This document shows positions 8,039-17,446 of a DNA stretch of 42,233 bases, one piece after another. Under the pieces are notes generated by a model. That model was not told where the DNA came from. It searched no databases and was given only the letters and a program-made list of their open reading frames with translations. The stretch lies in NCBI GenBank assembly GCA_002729725.1, contig PBYS01000004.1:1-42233 (forward strand). Reading direction: 5' to 3'. This DNA comes from Puniceicoccaceae bacterium (lineage in GTDB: Bacteria; Verrucomicrobiota; Verrucomicrobiia; Opitutales; Coraliomargaritaceae). A program made the position numbers and the translations under genes. Every line of letters starts with the position of its first letter. Position 1 is the stretch's first letter.

Positions 8039-8065
8039 GTAGGATTTTACTGCTGTAAGTCCTAC
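8039..8065. repeat. Imperfect hairpin between the SDR gene and the next gene
   Basis: GTAGGATTTTAC and GTAAGTCCTAC pair around a TGCT loop, with one wobble and one bulge. No T-run follows, so it is not a canonical intrinsic terminator; it may be a repetitive element or a transcript-end stem. Confidence 0.4.
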
Positions 8066-8111
8066 GCTTTCCAGTTGACGATTCCGTAGGGTCTGCGACG
8101 CTCGCGCTGCC

Positions 8112-9710
8112 ATGTCACTTTCTAAAATAACACTCTCCTGCGCTGCGATCTTCGCTGCGAGTTTAACGACTGCTTTCGCCGCGGTCAGTCGCCCGATGCT
8201 GACGGTGGACTTCAAAAGTTACCAAGCGCTCTCGCAAGATGTTGCGCTGGTGGCCGATGCGGTGGGGGAAGACGCCTCGATGGTGATGGCGCAGATCCCC
8301 GGCATGCTGGGACCTGAGCTCTTTGCCTTGTTGGATCAGAGTCAGCCTTGGAATGTGTCGGCTTGGATGGACTCCATGATGGAGCCCCCAGTGGTGGCGA
8401 TTATCTTACCGATCGCGGATTTTGCGGCCTTTGAAACTGCAGTCACTTCCAGCTTTATCGGCATGATGGGGGCCAAATACTTCGATGCGGGGGATCATGT
8501 CGTAGTGTATGGTACTAAGCCCGGAATGCCGGTTGCGGATACTTGGGCAGCCGACTTGGCGTCTTATGCCGAAGCTTTGTCTTTGGCTCCCAGTGAGACG
8601 GTTGAGCTTAGCTTTCAATTAGATGCATCCATCAAAGGCATGCTATTGGGAGCGATCGCTATGCCAAAGGCGCAAATGATGGCTGCCTTTGATGATGCCA
8701 GCATGCAGGACGCAGGAATCCCGCCGGAGGCCATGCGGGAGATGATGGAAATGTATTTCTCATTCTATGAGACCATGCTGCGAGATATGGACAGCCTGGG
8801 GTACGATCTCAGTGTGAAAGATGGCGATCTGAGTATAGCTTTTAGTTTCACACCAGTCGCAGGCTCGAAGAGTGCCGCATTTTTAGAATCGCAAAATATC
8901 GGTATCGCAGATCTCGCCTCAGCCGCAGCCTGGGACTCGGACATGGCAATCGCATTCGGTTTCAACGAGTTGCCAGAAGCCTGGCAACCAGGGCTCGAAA
9001 AGTTCATGCAGACATTGATGCCTGTCTATGGATTAGAGGCGAGTGATGCAGACAACTGGGTGAAGCTCACCAATGAGTCCTTCCCATTTCGTTCCGTCTA
9101 TAATATTGATTTTCAGGATAGCCTATCTTTCTCAGGATTTTATGAGCTCTTGGATACGCCTACCGCCGAGTTCTATGAGGAATGCTTAGCGCTGATTCAG
9201 AGTCTGAAAACCGCGGATACGATCAACGCCTACTATTCAGATATTACAATCGAGCGCGCGCACCGCACGCAATCCGGGCATTCGATTGATCGTTTGAGCC
9301 TGACTCTCAATCCCGAGCATCCCACGATGCAAATGCCCGAGCAGCAGGAGGTGATGGAAAAGATGTTTCCCGGCGGGCAGCTGATTTATGAAATGAGTCA
9401 AAAGGGCGACCGTATTTACATGGCCTCAGAAGGCGACCTGGAGGATGTATTTGAAGCGCAGAGCCAGCCATCACCGATTGAGTTGAACGAAAATACACGG
9501 ATGGCTGGCGTGGTGAACATGATTTCCATCATGCAAATGGGCGCGGGGATTGCCGATGCCGAGGCTGAGCTTGATTTCTCTCAATTAGATACTGAAGGCA
9601 CACAGCTCAAATTCAGCTTGGAAACGAGCGACCATTTGGCGATGAAAACCCTTATCCCACTCAAGCTCTTTAAGGTCTTTTACGAGCTAGAGATGTCGGC
9701 GCAGCCTTAA
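8112..9710 (+). CDS. Exported protein of unknown function, methionine-rich
   Basis: A 532-residue protein with a clear signal peptide (MSLSKITLSCAAIFAASLTTAFA, cleavage near residue 23-24). There is no cysteine in a lipobox position. The mature part is acidic and unusually rich in methionine, for example MREMMEMYFSFYETMLRDM near 210-230. Its alternating hydrophobic strands and helices suggest two repeated halves. It vaguely resembles DUF3352-type exported proteins of Verrucomicrobiota, but I do not recognise a defined family. No strong ribosome site precedes the ATG. It stands alone, ending 15 bases before the stop of the convergent Old Yellow Enzyme gene. Confidence 0.75.
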   Translation: MSLSKITLSCAAIFAASLTTAFAAVSRPMLTVDFKSYQALSQDVALVADAVGEDASMVMAQIPGMLGPELFALLDQSQPWNVSAWMDSMMEPPVVAIILPIADFAAFETAVTSSFIGMMGAKYFDAGDHVVVYGTKPGMPVADTWAADLASYAEALSLAPSETVELSFQLDASIKGMLLGAIAMPKAQMMAAFDDASMQDAGIPPEAMREMMEMYFSFYETMLRDMDSLGYDLSVKDGDLSIAFSFTPVAGSKSAAFLESQNIGIADLASAAAWDSDMAIAFGFNELPEAWQPGLEKFMQTLMPVYGLEASDADNWVKLTNESFPFRSVYNIDFQDSLSFSGFYELLDTPTAEFYEECLALIQSLKTADTINAYYSDITIERAHRTQSGHSIDRLSLTLNPEHPTMQMPEQQEVMEKMFPGGQLIYEMSQKGDRIYMASEGDLEDVFEAQSQPSPIELNENTRMAGVVNMISIMQMGAGIADAEAELDFSQLDTEGTQLKFSLETSDHLAMKTLIPLKLFKVFYELEMSAQP

Positions 9711-9725
9711 TCGGTGGTGTGATGT

Positions 9726-10802
9726 TCATTTCGCGAAGGGATAGTCGGTGTAACCTTCCGCGCCGCTGCTGTAGAAGAGATCGGCTTTAGGCTCATTGAG
9801 TGGCAAGCCTTGCGCGAAGCGGTGCACTAAGTCCGGGTTGGCGATAAACTGTTGGCCCCAGGCTGCGGCATCGGCCTCGCCCTTGGCGATGAGGGCCTCG
9901 GCTGTGGCGACGTCCAATTGTTGGTTGGCTATGAAGATGCCTCCAAAGCGTTTTTTGAGTTTCGGCCCGAGCCGTGGTTCTGCTTGCGATTCACGGGCGA
10001 AGATAAATGCGATGCCACGCGCCTTCATCGCATCGGCGACGTAGCCGAATGTGGCCTCGGGGTCGGAGTCGCCCATGTCGTGGGATTCACAGCGCGGTGC
10101 GATGTGTAGACCGACCCGATCGGGGCCCCAAACCGATATCGCCGCATCGACGGCCTCCAGCATGAGACGGGCTCGATTTTCGATCGGGCCTCCATATTCA
10201 TCGCTGCGCTGATTGGTGGAATCTTGTAAAAATTGATCCAGCAGGTAGCCGTTGGCGCCGTGGAGCTCCACGCCATCGAAGCCCGCGAGTTGGGCATTTT
10301 CCGCCCCCTTGCGATAGGCTTCTACGATGTCGGCAATCTCATCCAGCTCCAAGGCGCGAGGCGTTTCAAATGCTTTGATTGGGCGCACTAGGCTGACATG
10401 TCCCTCTGGAGCAATCGCGCTGGGGGCCACTGGAAGCGCCCCATCTAAATAGATCGGGTCCGAAATGCGGCCCACATGCCAGAGCTGTAAAACTATTTTT
10501 CCGCCCTTGGCGTGCACGGCCTCAGTGACCATCTTCCAGCCTGCGACTTGCTCGTCGGACCAGATGCCCGGTGTATCGGGGTAGCCGACCCCCATGGGGG
10601 TCACTGATGTGGCTTCACTTATGATTAATCCTGCGCTGGCGCGCTGCGCATAATACTCGGCCATCATCGCATTCGGCACGCGTCCTTCGCTGGCGCGGCA
10701 GCGGGTGAGCGGTGCCATGATCATACGATTGGCTAATTGCCATGCGCCGATTTGGATCGGGCTGAGGAGCTTGGATTCGGAGAGCTGGGCTACTGTTGTC
10801 AT
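9726..10802 (-). CDS. Old Yellow Enzyme-type alkene reductase (NemA-like)
   Basis: An FMN-dependent TIM-barrel ene-reductase that reduces activated C=C bonds or nitro groups with NAD(P)H. Family motifs are present: PLTRCRA near the N-terminus, LQLWHVGR, the substrate- and flavin-binding GFDGVELHGANGYLLDQFL, and the DEYGGPIENRARL segment. The length, about 358 residues, is typical. I chose ATG at 10802 because the longer TTG start at 10832 lies within the operator-like repeat. It is divergent from a small ArsR-type repressor, a frequent partner, so repression relieved by an electrophile or oxidant is likely. One detail is unusual: the strand that normally reads VGLRISP reads VGLHIAP. Confidence 0.93.
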   Translation of the reverse strand: MTTVAQLSESKLLSPIQIGAWQLANRMIMAPLTRCRASEGRVPNAMMAEYYAQRASAGLIISEATSVTPMGVGYPDTPGIWSDEQVAGWKMVTEAVHAKGGKIVLQLWHVGRISDPIYLDGALPVAPSAIAPEGHVSLVRPIKAFETPRALELDEIADIVEAYRKGAENAQLAGFDGVELHGANGYLLDQFLQDSTNQRSDEYGGPIENRARLMLEAVDAAISVWGPDRVGLHIAPRCESHDMGDSDPEATFGYVADAMKARGIAFIFARESQAEPRLGPKLKKRFGGIFIANQQLDVATAEALIAKGEADAAAWGQQFIANPDLVHRFAQGLPLNEPKADLFYSSGAEGYTDYPFAK

Positions 10803-10822
10803 AATTCTTCTTGTTCTAGTTT

Positions 10823-10884
10823 GATCGAACAAGTGAGTCTTTTGTTTCAGAAGTCAATTAATAGTTCGCATTTTATCGAACAAG
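10823..10884. promoter_or_regulatory. Direct repeat operator between OYE and ArsR-type genes
   Basis: ATCGAACAAG occurs at 10823-10832 and 10875-10884, in the same orientation and separated by 42 bases. The outer copy extends into an imperfect palindrome (GTTCGCATTTTATCGAAC). They sit in the divergent promoter region and are the best candidates for the ArsR-family repressor sites. Confidence 0.55.
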
Positions 10885-10901
10885 GGGCCTAGCCTGAATG
10901 A

Positions 10902-11198
10902 ATGAAAGCCTACACGCATCCAGACCTCGATCAAGTTTCACTCCCGCAAGTGATGCAGGCGCTGTCAGATCCTTGTCGTATTTCGATCATGCAGGCGTTG
11001 ATGGCGGAAGAGGAGCTCGCCTGTAATGCACTGCCGGTTACAGTGGCCAAGGCTACGCTTTCGCATCACATGGCGGTGCTGCGAGATGCGGGGCTGATCT
11101 TAACTCGTGTGGAAGGCACCAAATGTCTCAACTCGGTGCGTATGGAAGCTTTCGAGGATTATTTCCCGGGCCTGCTGGACCTGTTGAAGGCCGCCTGA
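10902..11198 (+). CDS. ArsR/HxlR-like small winged-helix repressor
   Basis: A 98-residue winged-helix protein. The sequence reads MQALSDPCRISIMQALM, then a recognition-helix region VAKATLSHHMAVLRDAGLI, then the wing TRVEGTKCLNSVR. This is the ArsR fold with no second domain. It has three cysteines (C28, C41, C75) but not the CxC metal site of arsenic sensors, so a thiol switch sensing oxidants or electrophiles is plausible. That role is inferred from the divergent ene-reductase. It is likely to repress both itself and the reductase. Confidence 0.88.
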   Translation: MKAYTHPDLDQVSLPQVMQALSDPCRISIMQALMAEEELACNALPVTVAKATLSHHMAVLRDAGLILTRVEGTKCLNSVRMEAFEDYFPGLLDLLKAA

Positions 11199-11274
11199 TG
11201 TGCGAGTAGGCTTGTTGTTGCAGAAAGCGCAGTTTCGCTGATTTGTGACTTTAATTTTTATGATGGGCTGATGT

Positions 11275-12060
11275 TTGACAGCATGCGCCGCTTTGTACCC
11301 ACTGTTGGCGGACCATTGTAGATCAAACGAGGAAAGAATTTTGGGAACGCAGTCGTATATCTCCGACAAATTGAGTGAAAATCGCTGGCGCCTAGCTATT
11401 GAGTGCACAGAGGATGGTTTGTGGGATTGGAATGCCTTGACCCACGAAGCATATTATTCGCCTCAGTGGAAGGCGATATTGGGCTACCAAGACCATGAGC
11501 TGGCGAATGATTTTGATGAGTGGAAAAGCCGCATCCACCCGGACGACTTGGCGAAGACGCTGGAGCTGATGAGTGAGCATGCGGAGGGGGAAAGCGAATC
11601 CTATTTAAATGAATATCGGCTGCGCCATAAAGATGGTAGCTATCGATGGATTTTAGCTCGAGGCAAGGTGGCCGAACGGGACGAGGCTGGGCGTGCCTTA
11701 CGCATCGTCGGCACGCACACGGATGTGACGGATCGCAAGGCAAGCGAGCAATCCAGACTGGATGCCGAAGAGCAACTTTGGAGTGCATTCGAACATGCGG
11801 CCAGTGGTATGGCTTTGGTGTCCGGGCAGGGTAGGTTTTTACGTATCAACGAGTCCTTTTCGCGAATTACGGGCTACTCTGTGCAAAAACTACTTTCGAT
11901 TACTTTTCAAGATATCACCCACCCTGAGGATTTGGATCGTGATGTGGGATACCTGCAGCAGATGGTGGCGGGCGAAATTAAATACTATGAGCTAGAGAAG
12001 CGCTATTTTCATCAGGAAGGGCATATCATTTGGATGAATATCGCTTACGTCAGATCCTGA
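11275..12060 (+). pseudogene. N-terminal half of a broken hybrid histidine kinase (two PAS domains)
   Basis: This 261-codon frame carries two PAS/PAC units: residues about 35-155 (WRLAIECTEDGLWDWN through RIVGTHTDVTDRK) and about 165-255 (AFEHAASGMALVSGQGRFL through GHIIWMNIAYV). It then stops in the middle of the second PAC. The next frame, overlapping by 31 bases, resumes in the ATPase domain of a histidine kinase. The start is unclear: TTG at 11275 is the earliest possible codon after an in-frame stop. The HisKA dimerisation domain, with the phosphoacceptor His, is absent between the two pieces, so the gene has lost a segment rather than suffered a single-base frameshift. Confidence 0.8.
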
Positions 12061-13217
12061 TCAACTTACTTGGTAATGCGATCAAGTTTACCGAGCAGGG
12101 GAGTGTGACTGTGAAGGTTGCGGCCGATCGGGATACCGGACAAGTCGATCGGCTCGTTTGCTCGGTGAGTGATACCGGTATTGGTATGAGTGAGGCGCAG
12201 TTGCAAGAGTTGTTTCGTCCCTTCAGTCAGGCTGATAGCTCGACGACGCGGCGCTTTGGAGGCACTGGTTTGGGCTTGGCTATCTGCCGTAAGCTTGTAG
12301 AGGCGATGGGCGGCGAAATCGAGGTTAGCAGCGAGCTGGGGCAGGGCAGCACGTTTGGTTTCCATCTCCCGTTGAGCGTGGTCGATGCGGACCCTGTAGA
12401 TCCACGATATGTGGCCGATTACCGCGTTTTGCAAGGCAAGCGTGTGCTGCTCTTGGATGCGAGAGGCAGCTTGCGTAAAGTTCTATCCTGTCAGTTGCGC
12501 AGATTGGGGCTCCTTGTCAGTGAACATGCCAATATGCTCAGTTTGTTGCAGGCGCAAAAAGAGGAAGCCTGCGATTTGATTATTTACGATTTAGCTGCAG
12601 ATGCTGAAGGTTTGGAAGTGCTGGATCCGCTGCGCACTGCGGATGGTCAATTACCCGCGCCTTTGATTTTAGTCACTTCGTATGGTTGTCCCAGCGCTTG
12701 TCTGGACCTGCCCGTTCAAGCCTTACAGAATCCGATCCGCCAATCTCAGCTTTTAGATGCTTTAATGGAAACATTTGCGCAACATCCGGCCACGGTGGTC
12801 GAAGAGGAAGCTGGCTTTGCGGAGCGTCACCCAGGGCAGATTCTAGTGGTCGAAGATAACGCGGCCAATCGGGATGTGCTTGTGCGGCAGCTAAAGAAAA
12901 TGGGCTATGAAACCGATTGTGTGCACGATGGAGAGCAATGTCTGGAAGCTTTGCGTCATAAACGTTACGATCTCGTGTTGATGGATCTGCAAATGCCGCG
13001 TCTCAACGGCCTGGATGCGACCCAGCGAATTCGTCAGGCGGAAGCGCAATTGATGGAGCATGCGACGCTGAAGATTCAGCCGCTGAAAATTGCGGCTGTG
13101 ACTGCAGACGCGATTAAAGGCGATCGCGAACGTGCTTTGGCGGCAGGTATGGATGACTACATCCCCAAGCCCGTGCGCCCACATAGTCTGCGCGAGTTGC
13201 TGCGGCGGATGCTGTGA
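12030..13217 (+). pseudogene. C-terminal half of the broken hybrid kinase: ATPase plus receiver domains
   Basis: The frame begins directly with the N-box (DEYRLRQILINLLGNAIKFT) and continues with DTGIGM, an F-box region and [18 protein letters not shown], a complete HATPase. A degenerate receiver-like domain follows (KRVLLLDARGSL to about 255). A canonical receiver closes the protein, with ILVVEDNAANRDV, phospho-acceptor Asp in LVLMDLQMPRLNG, and the switch lysine in DDYIPKPV. With no HisKA and no good start codon (TTG at 12030), autophosphorylation is not expected. The receiver could still function if translated. It lies 61 bases upstream of valS. Confidence 0.85.
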
Positions 13218-13278
13218 TTTTCTTGCTTGAAAGCCGCTGCCAGCGCGGCACTTTGAGCTGCTTTCCAATTTTTCCGCT

Positions 13279-16017
13279 ATGTCTGAGATCTCAAAAGCCT
13301 ACGAACCGAAAGAAGTTGAACAACGCTGGTATGCCAACTGGCTGGAAGCTGGATGCTTCAAAGCAGTGGCCGACGCGGAGCGTGAGCCGTATGCGATCAT
13401 GATCCCGCCCCCGAATGTGACGGGGATGCTGCACATGGGCCACGTCTTGGACAATACCTTGCAGGACATCTTCGTGCGTCGCGCGCGTCTCGAAGGTAAG
13501 GCTGTGCTCTGGCAGCCGGGCACCGACCATGCTGGCATCGCCACGCAGACCAAGGTTGAAAAGCAGATTCGTGAGGCCACCGGCCAAACGAAATACGATC
13601 TGGGGCGGGAAGCTTTCTTGGATAAAGTCTGGGAGTTTCGCGAGCAGTCGGGCGGTGTCATTTTAAATCAATTACAGAAATTGGGCGCGTCCTGCGACTG
13701 GGATCGCACTAGTTTCACGCTCGACGAGGACTACAGTAAGGCCGTTTTGGATGCCTTTGTTAAGTTTTACAAACGCGGCTATATTTATCGTGGCAAGCGC
13801 ATGGTTAACTGGTGCCCTGCCACCCACACCGCACTCTCGGACGAAGAGGTGAATATGAAGCCGCAGAATGGCTTCTTTTACAAAATGCGCTATGAGTTGG
13901 TCGAGGCCGATGGTGAGCGCACGCATTTGGAAATTTCCACCACGCGTCCGGAAACACTGATGGGGGACTCTGCGGTGGCGGTGCATCCTGAGGATGAGCG
14001 TTATAAGCATTTGATCGGTAAAACCGTCTGGCGCCCCTTCCCGAAGGCAGAAATTCCGATCATTGGCGACGAGTATGTTGACCGTGAGTTCGGCACCGGT
14101 TGCTTGAAGGTGACACCTGCGCACGATAAGAATGACTTCGAGATCGGGCAGCGTCACAATCTTGAAATGATCGAAGTGATCGATGCCCAAGGAAAGCTCA
14201 ACGAGCTGGCGGGAGAAGAGTTTAACGGAATGGACCGCTTTAAGGCTCGCAAAGTCGCGGCGCAGAAGTTGGAAGACATGGGGCTCTTGATCGAGCGTGA
14301 GCCTTATGAAAACACGGTTGGATTCTCTGAACGTGGCGATGTGCCGATCGAGCCGCGTCTCTCGGAGCAGTGGTTCCTCAAGTATCCTAAGGTGGAAGAA
14401 GCGAAGCGTGCGGTCGAAAACGGCACCATCAAATTTCACCCGGATCGTTGGAAGAAGACTTACCTACATTGGCTCAATGGCATTCAGGACTGGTGCATCA
14501 GCCGCCAACTCTGGTGGGGCCACCGTATCCCGGTCTGGTACAAGAAAGGCTTCGAGCGCACGGAGCTCGATTTTGAAAATCCGGAGCACGTGCACGTATC
14601 GGTCGAAGGTCCCGCCGACCCGGAAAATTGGGAACAGGAAGAAGACGTGCTCGACACTTGGGCGTCTTCTTACTTGTGGCCAATGGCCAATCTTGGCTGG
14701 CCGCAGCCCACGCCGGAGCAACAAAAGGAACTCGATTTCTGGTACCCGACCTCTACCTTGGTCACCGGCTTCGATATTATTTTCTTCTGGGTCGCGCGCA
14801 TGATTATGGCCGGTATCGAGCTGTATGGCGACGATGCCAAGGACTTGACCGACGAAGAGATCGCCAAGCGTATTCCGTTTAAGAATATCTTTATCCACGG
14901 CCTGATTCGTGATGAGAAGGGGCGTAAAATGTCGAAATCACTCGGCAACTCGCCTGACCCTCTCGACTTGATCGCTAAGTATGGGGCCGATGGCTTGCGC
15001 TTTGGTATCTGCAATATCGCGCCGTCGGGTTCGGATATTCTCTTCTCAGAAGAGCGCATTCAGATCGGCCGTAACTTCTGTAATAAGCTGTGGAATGCCG
15101 TGCGCTTCCGTCAAATGTCAGGCCCGATGGCTGACAATTCTAGCTTCGAAGCCATTATTAGCCGCATCCATTCGGACCTGTTCGACGATTACGATCACTG
15201 GATCCTGGGCCGTCTGCAGCAGGTGACGGCCGATGTCGAAAAGTGCTTTGCTAATTACGAAATCTCGCCACTCACCCACCAGATTTACGCTTTCTTCTGG
15301 GGCGATTTCTGTGATTGGTATGTGGAAGCTTCCAAGGGTAAACTCAAAGGCAGCGAAGAGCTGCGGGATAATTGCCTCGCCATTCAAGACTTGGTCATTC
15401 GCCAAGTGCTGCAACTTGCGAACCCGATCATTCCTCACATCACGGAAGAACTCTGGAAGGGCTTGGGCTACGATGAAGTGGTGCCCTACATTCAAAATAC
15501 TACGCTGACGACGGCGTTGACGCTGGAAGAGCGCGTATCCGTGGATTTCGATTCCATCGAACGTGTGACTCAGCTGCAGGAGCTGATCTCGCAAGCACGT
15601 GCGCTTAAGGCGCAATACAACCTGGCTAGCAAGCGCGACGTCGCTGTGTTCTACGGTGCCGAAGGTGCCGCGGGCGCAGTGATCGCAGAAAATGCCAGCC
15701 TGATCCAGACCCTCGCAGGATTGGGGAGTTTGGATGCGCTGGGCGACAAGTCCGCAGACGGCTTACCGGCAATTGTGACGCCGCTGGGCTCGCTCTACTT
15801 AGATCTGAGCAGCAGTATCGACGTCGAGGCCGAGAAAGCGCGCCTAACTAAGGAGCTGGAGAAGCTTAATAAGTTGGTCGCGGTCGGTGAAAATAAGCTG
15901 AAGAACCCGAAGTTTGTTGAAAGCGCCCCCGCGAAAGTGGTCGAAGGGGCTCGTAAGCAACTGGCGGAGACCACCGAAAAGCGCGATGAAACGCTGCGCA
16001 TTTTGGAGAGCTTGTAG
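13279..16017 (+). CDS. valS: Valyl-tRNA synthetase
   Basis: A class Ia aminoacyl-tRNA synthetase of 912 residues, a normal length, which charges tRNA-Val in the cytoplasm. It has PPNVTGMLHMGHVL with the HIGH-type signature (HMGH) near residue 54, the editing (CP1) domain with TTRPETLMGDSAVAVHPED, and KMSKS at 550-554 (GRKMSKSLGNSPDPLDL). The anticodon-binding domain (SPLTHQIYAFFWGDFCDWYVE) and the C-terminal coiled coil (EAEKARLTKELEKLNKL) complete the family order. It ends three bases before the MATE exporter start, so the two are probably cotranscribed. Confidence 0.98.
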   Translation: MSEISKAYEPKEVEQRWYANWLEAGCFKAVADAEREPYAIMIPPPNVTGMLHMGHVLDNTLQDIFVRRARLEGKAVLWQPGTDHAGIATQTKVEKQIREATGQTKYDLGREAFLDKVWEFREQSGGVILNQLQKLGASCDWDRTSFTLDEDYSKAVLDAFVKFYKRGYIYRGKRMVNWCPATHTALSDEEVNMKPQNGFFYKMRYELVEADGERTHLEISTTRPETLMGDSAVAVHPEDERYKHLIGKTVWRPFPKAEIPIIGDEYVDREFGTGCLKVTPAHDKNDFEIGQRHNLEMIEVIDAQGKLNELAGEEFNGMDRFKARKVAAQKLEDMGLLIEREPYENTVGFSERGDVPIEPRLSEQWFLKYPKVEEAKRAVENGTIKFHPDRWKKTYLHWLNGIQDWCISRQLWWGHRIPVWYKKGFERTELDFENPEHVHVSVEGPADPENWEQEEDVLDTWASSYLWPMANLGWPQPTPEQQKELDFWYPTSTLVTGFDIIFFWVARMIMAGIELYGDDAKDLTDEEIAKRIPFKNIFIHGLIRDEKGRKMSKSLGNSPDPLDLIAKYGADGLRFGICNIAPSGSDILFSEERIQIGRNFCNKLWNAVRFRQMSGPMADNSSFEAIISRIHSDLFDDYDHWILGRLQQVTADVEKCFANYEISPLTHQIYAFFWGDFCDWYVEASKGKLKGSEELRDNCLAIQDLVIRQVLQLANPIIPHITEELWKGLGYDEVVPYIQNTTLTTALTLEERVSVDFDSIERVTQLQELISQARALKAQYNLASKRDVAVFYGAEGAAGAVIAENASLIQTLAGLGSLDALGDKSADGLPAIVTPLGSLYLDLSSSIDVEAEKARLTKELEKLNKLVAVGENKLKNPKFVESAPAKVVEGARKQLAETTEKRDETLRILESL

Positions 16018-16020
16018 ACG

Positions 16021-17346
16021 CTGAAAACGCTCCTTCAAGAAAATCGTAAAACACTGGCTCTGGCACTGCCCATGATTGCTGGGCAGCTGAGTCAGATGCT
16101 GCTCGGCTTGGCCGATACTATGATGATCGGCCGAGTCGGCACCGTTGAGCTGGCGGCTGTGGCCTTTGTTAATTCGCTTTTCTTTTTGGGCTTCGCGCTC
16201 GCAAGTGGTCTCTTTGCGGCGGTATCGGTGCGGGTGTCGCACGCCTTTGGTAGTGCTCGGCATGAGTCGATTAGTGGCTCACTGCGGCATGGTTTGTTGT
16301 TGTCGCTGCTCTTTGGGCTCTTTCTCTCGCTGGCCTATCTCGGCTTGAGCTTTCGGCTCGACTGGTTTCGACAGCCGCCTGAAGTCACGGAATTGAGCGG
16401 CTCATACTTTCGTTGGCTGGCGATCTCCTATCTTCCGATGGTGCCGATGCTGACTTTGAAGAGCTTTTCCGAGGCGCTGAATAAGCCCTGGCCGGTGCTC
16501 TGGCTGATGCTGGGCACCGTGGTGCTGAATGTGTGGCTTAACTATCTGCTCATCTTTGGAAATGCCGGCTTGCCCGCCATGGGTTTGGATGGGGCCGGCT
16601 GTGCCACCTTCTTGGCGCGCTGCGCCGGCTTTGTGGCAGTGTGTGTTTATATTTGTAAATCACCACAAATGCGTCCGCGCTTGCCCGCGCGTTGGTGCGC
16701 GCCTATAGATTGGTCGGTCGTCCGTTACCTAGTGAAATTAGGGCTGCCGATCTCCTTACAAGTCTCTTTGGAGTTTGCGGTGTTTGCCGCCTGTTCACTG
16801 CTAATGGGGCAATTTGGCAGCACCACCTTGGCGGCGCATCAGATCGCTTTCACTTGTTCCTCGACTGCGTTCATGCTGCCCTTGGGTTTGTCCATGGCTT
16901 TGACCATTCGGGTGGGGCATGCTGTGGGCGCGCAGCAGTGGGTGAGTTGCCGTCGTATGATTTTGGGAGCACTCTTAATGATTACGGGCGCGATGTCGCT
17001 GACTGGCGCAGTGTTTGTTGGCTTTGGCAGTGAGCTGGCGGCGAGCTTTACGCTCGATCAAGATGTGGTACGTATGACCGCTGCCTTCTTAGTGGTGGTG
17101 GCGATTTATCAAGGTTTTGATGGGATTCAAGTGATTAGTATGTCGGCGCTGCGGGGGATGCATGATGTCTATGTGCCGACTTGGATTAACTTCGGGAATT
17201 TCTTTTTGTTCGCGGTGCCACTCGGGATCGTGCTGGCCTTTTTTGTTGGTCTGGGCGGCATCGGCCTGTGGTATGGCGTGGCCACCGGAATGTGTGTGTC
17301 GGCGATTGTGCTTACGACAAGGCTGCGGCTGATTCTAAGACGGTAG
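16021..17346 (+). CDS. MATE-family multidrug efflux transporter, probable CTG start
   Basis: A 12-helix MATE antiporter that exports cationic compounds using a sodium or proton gradient. The first conserved segment is PMIAGQLSQMLLGLADTMMIG. The first ATG (16072) would cut away part of helix 1. The frame extends upstream to CTG at 16021, giving LKTLLQENRKTLALALPM, which restores the usual family N-terminus. A good Shine-Dalgarno sequence (GGAGAG, 16005-16010) sits 10 bases before that CTG, inside the end of valS. No ATG, GTG or TTG is available in frame after the valS stop before 16072. Length from CTG is 441 codons, typical for the family. Confidence 0.9.
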   Translation: MKTLLQENRKTLALALPMIAGQLSQMLLGLADTMMIGRVGTVELAAVAFVNSLFFLGFALASGLFAAVSVRVSHAFGSARHESISGSLRHGLLLSLLFGLFLSLAYLGLSFRLDWFRQPPEVTELSGSYFRWLAISYLPMVPMLTLKSFSEALNKPWPVLWLMLGTVVLNVWLNYLLIFGNAGLPAMGLDGAGCATFLARCAGFVAVCVYICKSPQMRPRLPARWCAPIDWSVVRYLVKLGLPISLQVSLEFAVFAACSLLMGQFGSTTLAAHQIAFTCSSTAFMLPLGLSMALTIRVGHAVGAQQWVSCRRMILGALLMITGAMSLTGAVFVGFGSELAASFTLDQDVVRMTAAFLVVVAIYQGFDGIQVISMSALRGMHDVYVPTWINFGNFFLFAVPLGIVLAFFVGLGGIGLWYGVATGMCVSAIVLTTRLRLILRR

Positions 17347-17446
17347 TCGGCACCAGCATCCTAACAGTGGGCCGGTCAATATATGACTTATTGGTGCTAC
17401 TTGCGTTTTTCACTTAGCTGCACATTTACTCAGTGCGACATCCGCT

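Noticed and set aside
10803..10832. Extended TTG start for the Old Yellow Enzyme
   Set aside because: The added residues fall in the operator repeat; ATG at 10802 matches the family start.
14464..15059. Long frames opposite valS
   Set aside because: They are antisense shadows created by the codon bias of valS and carry no family motifs.
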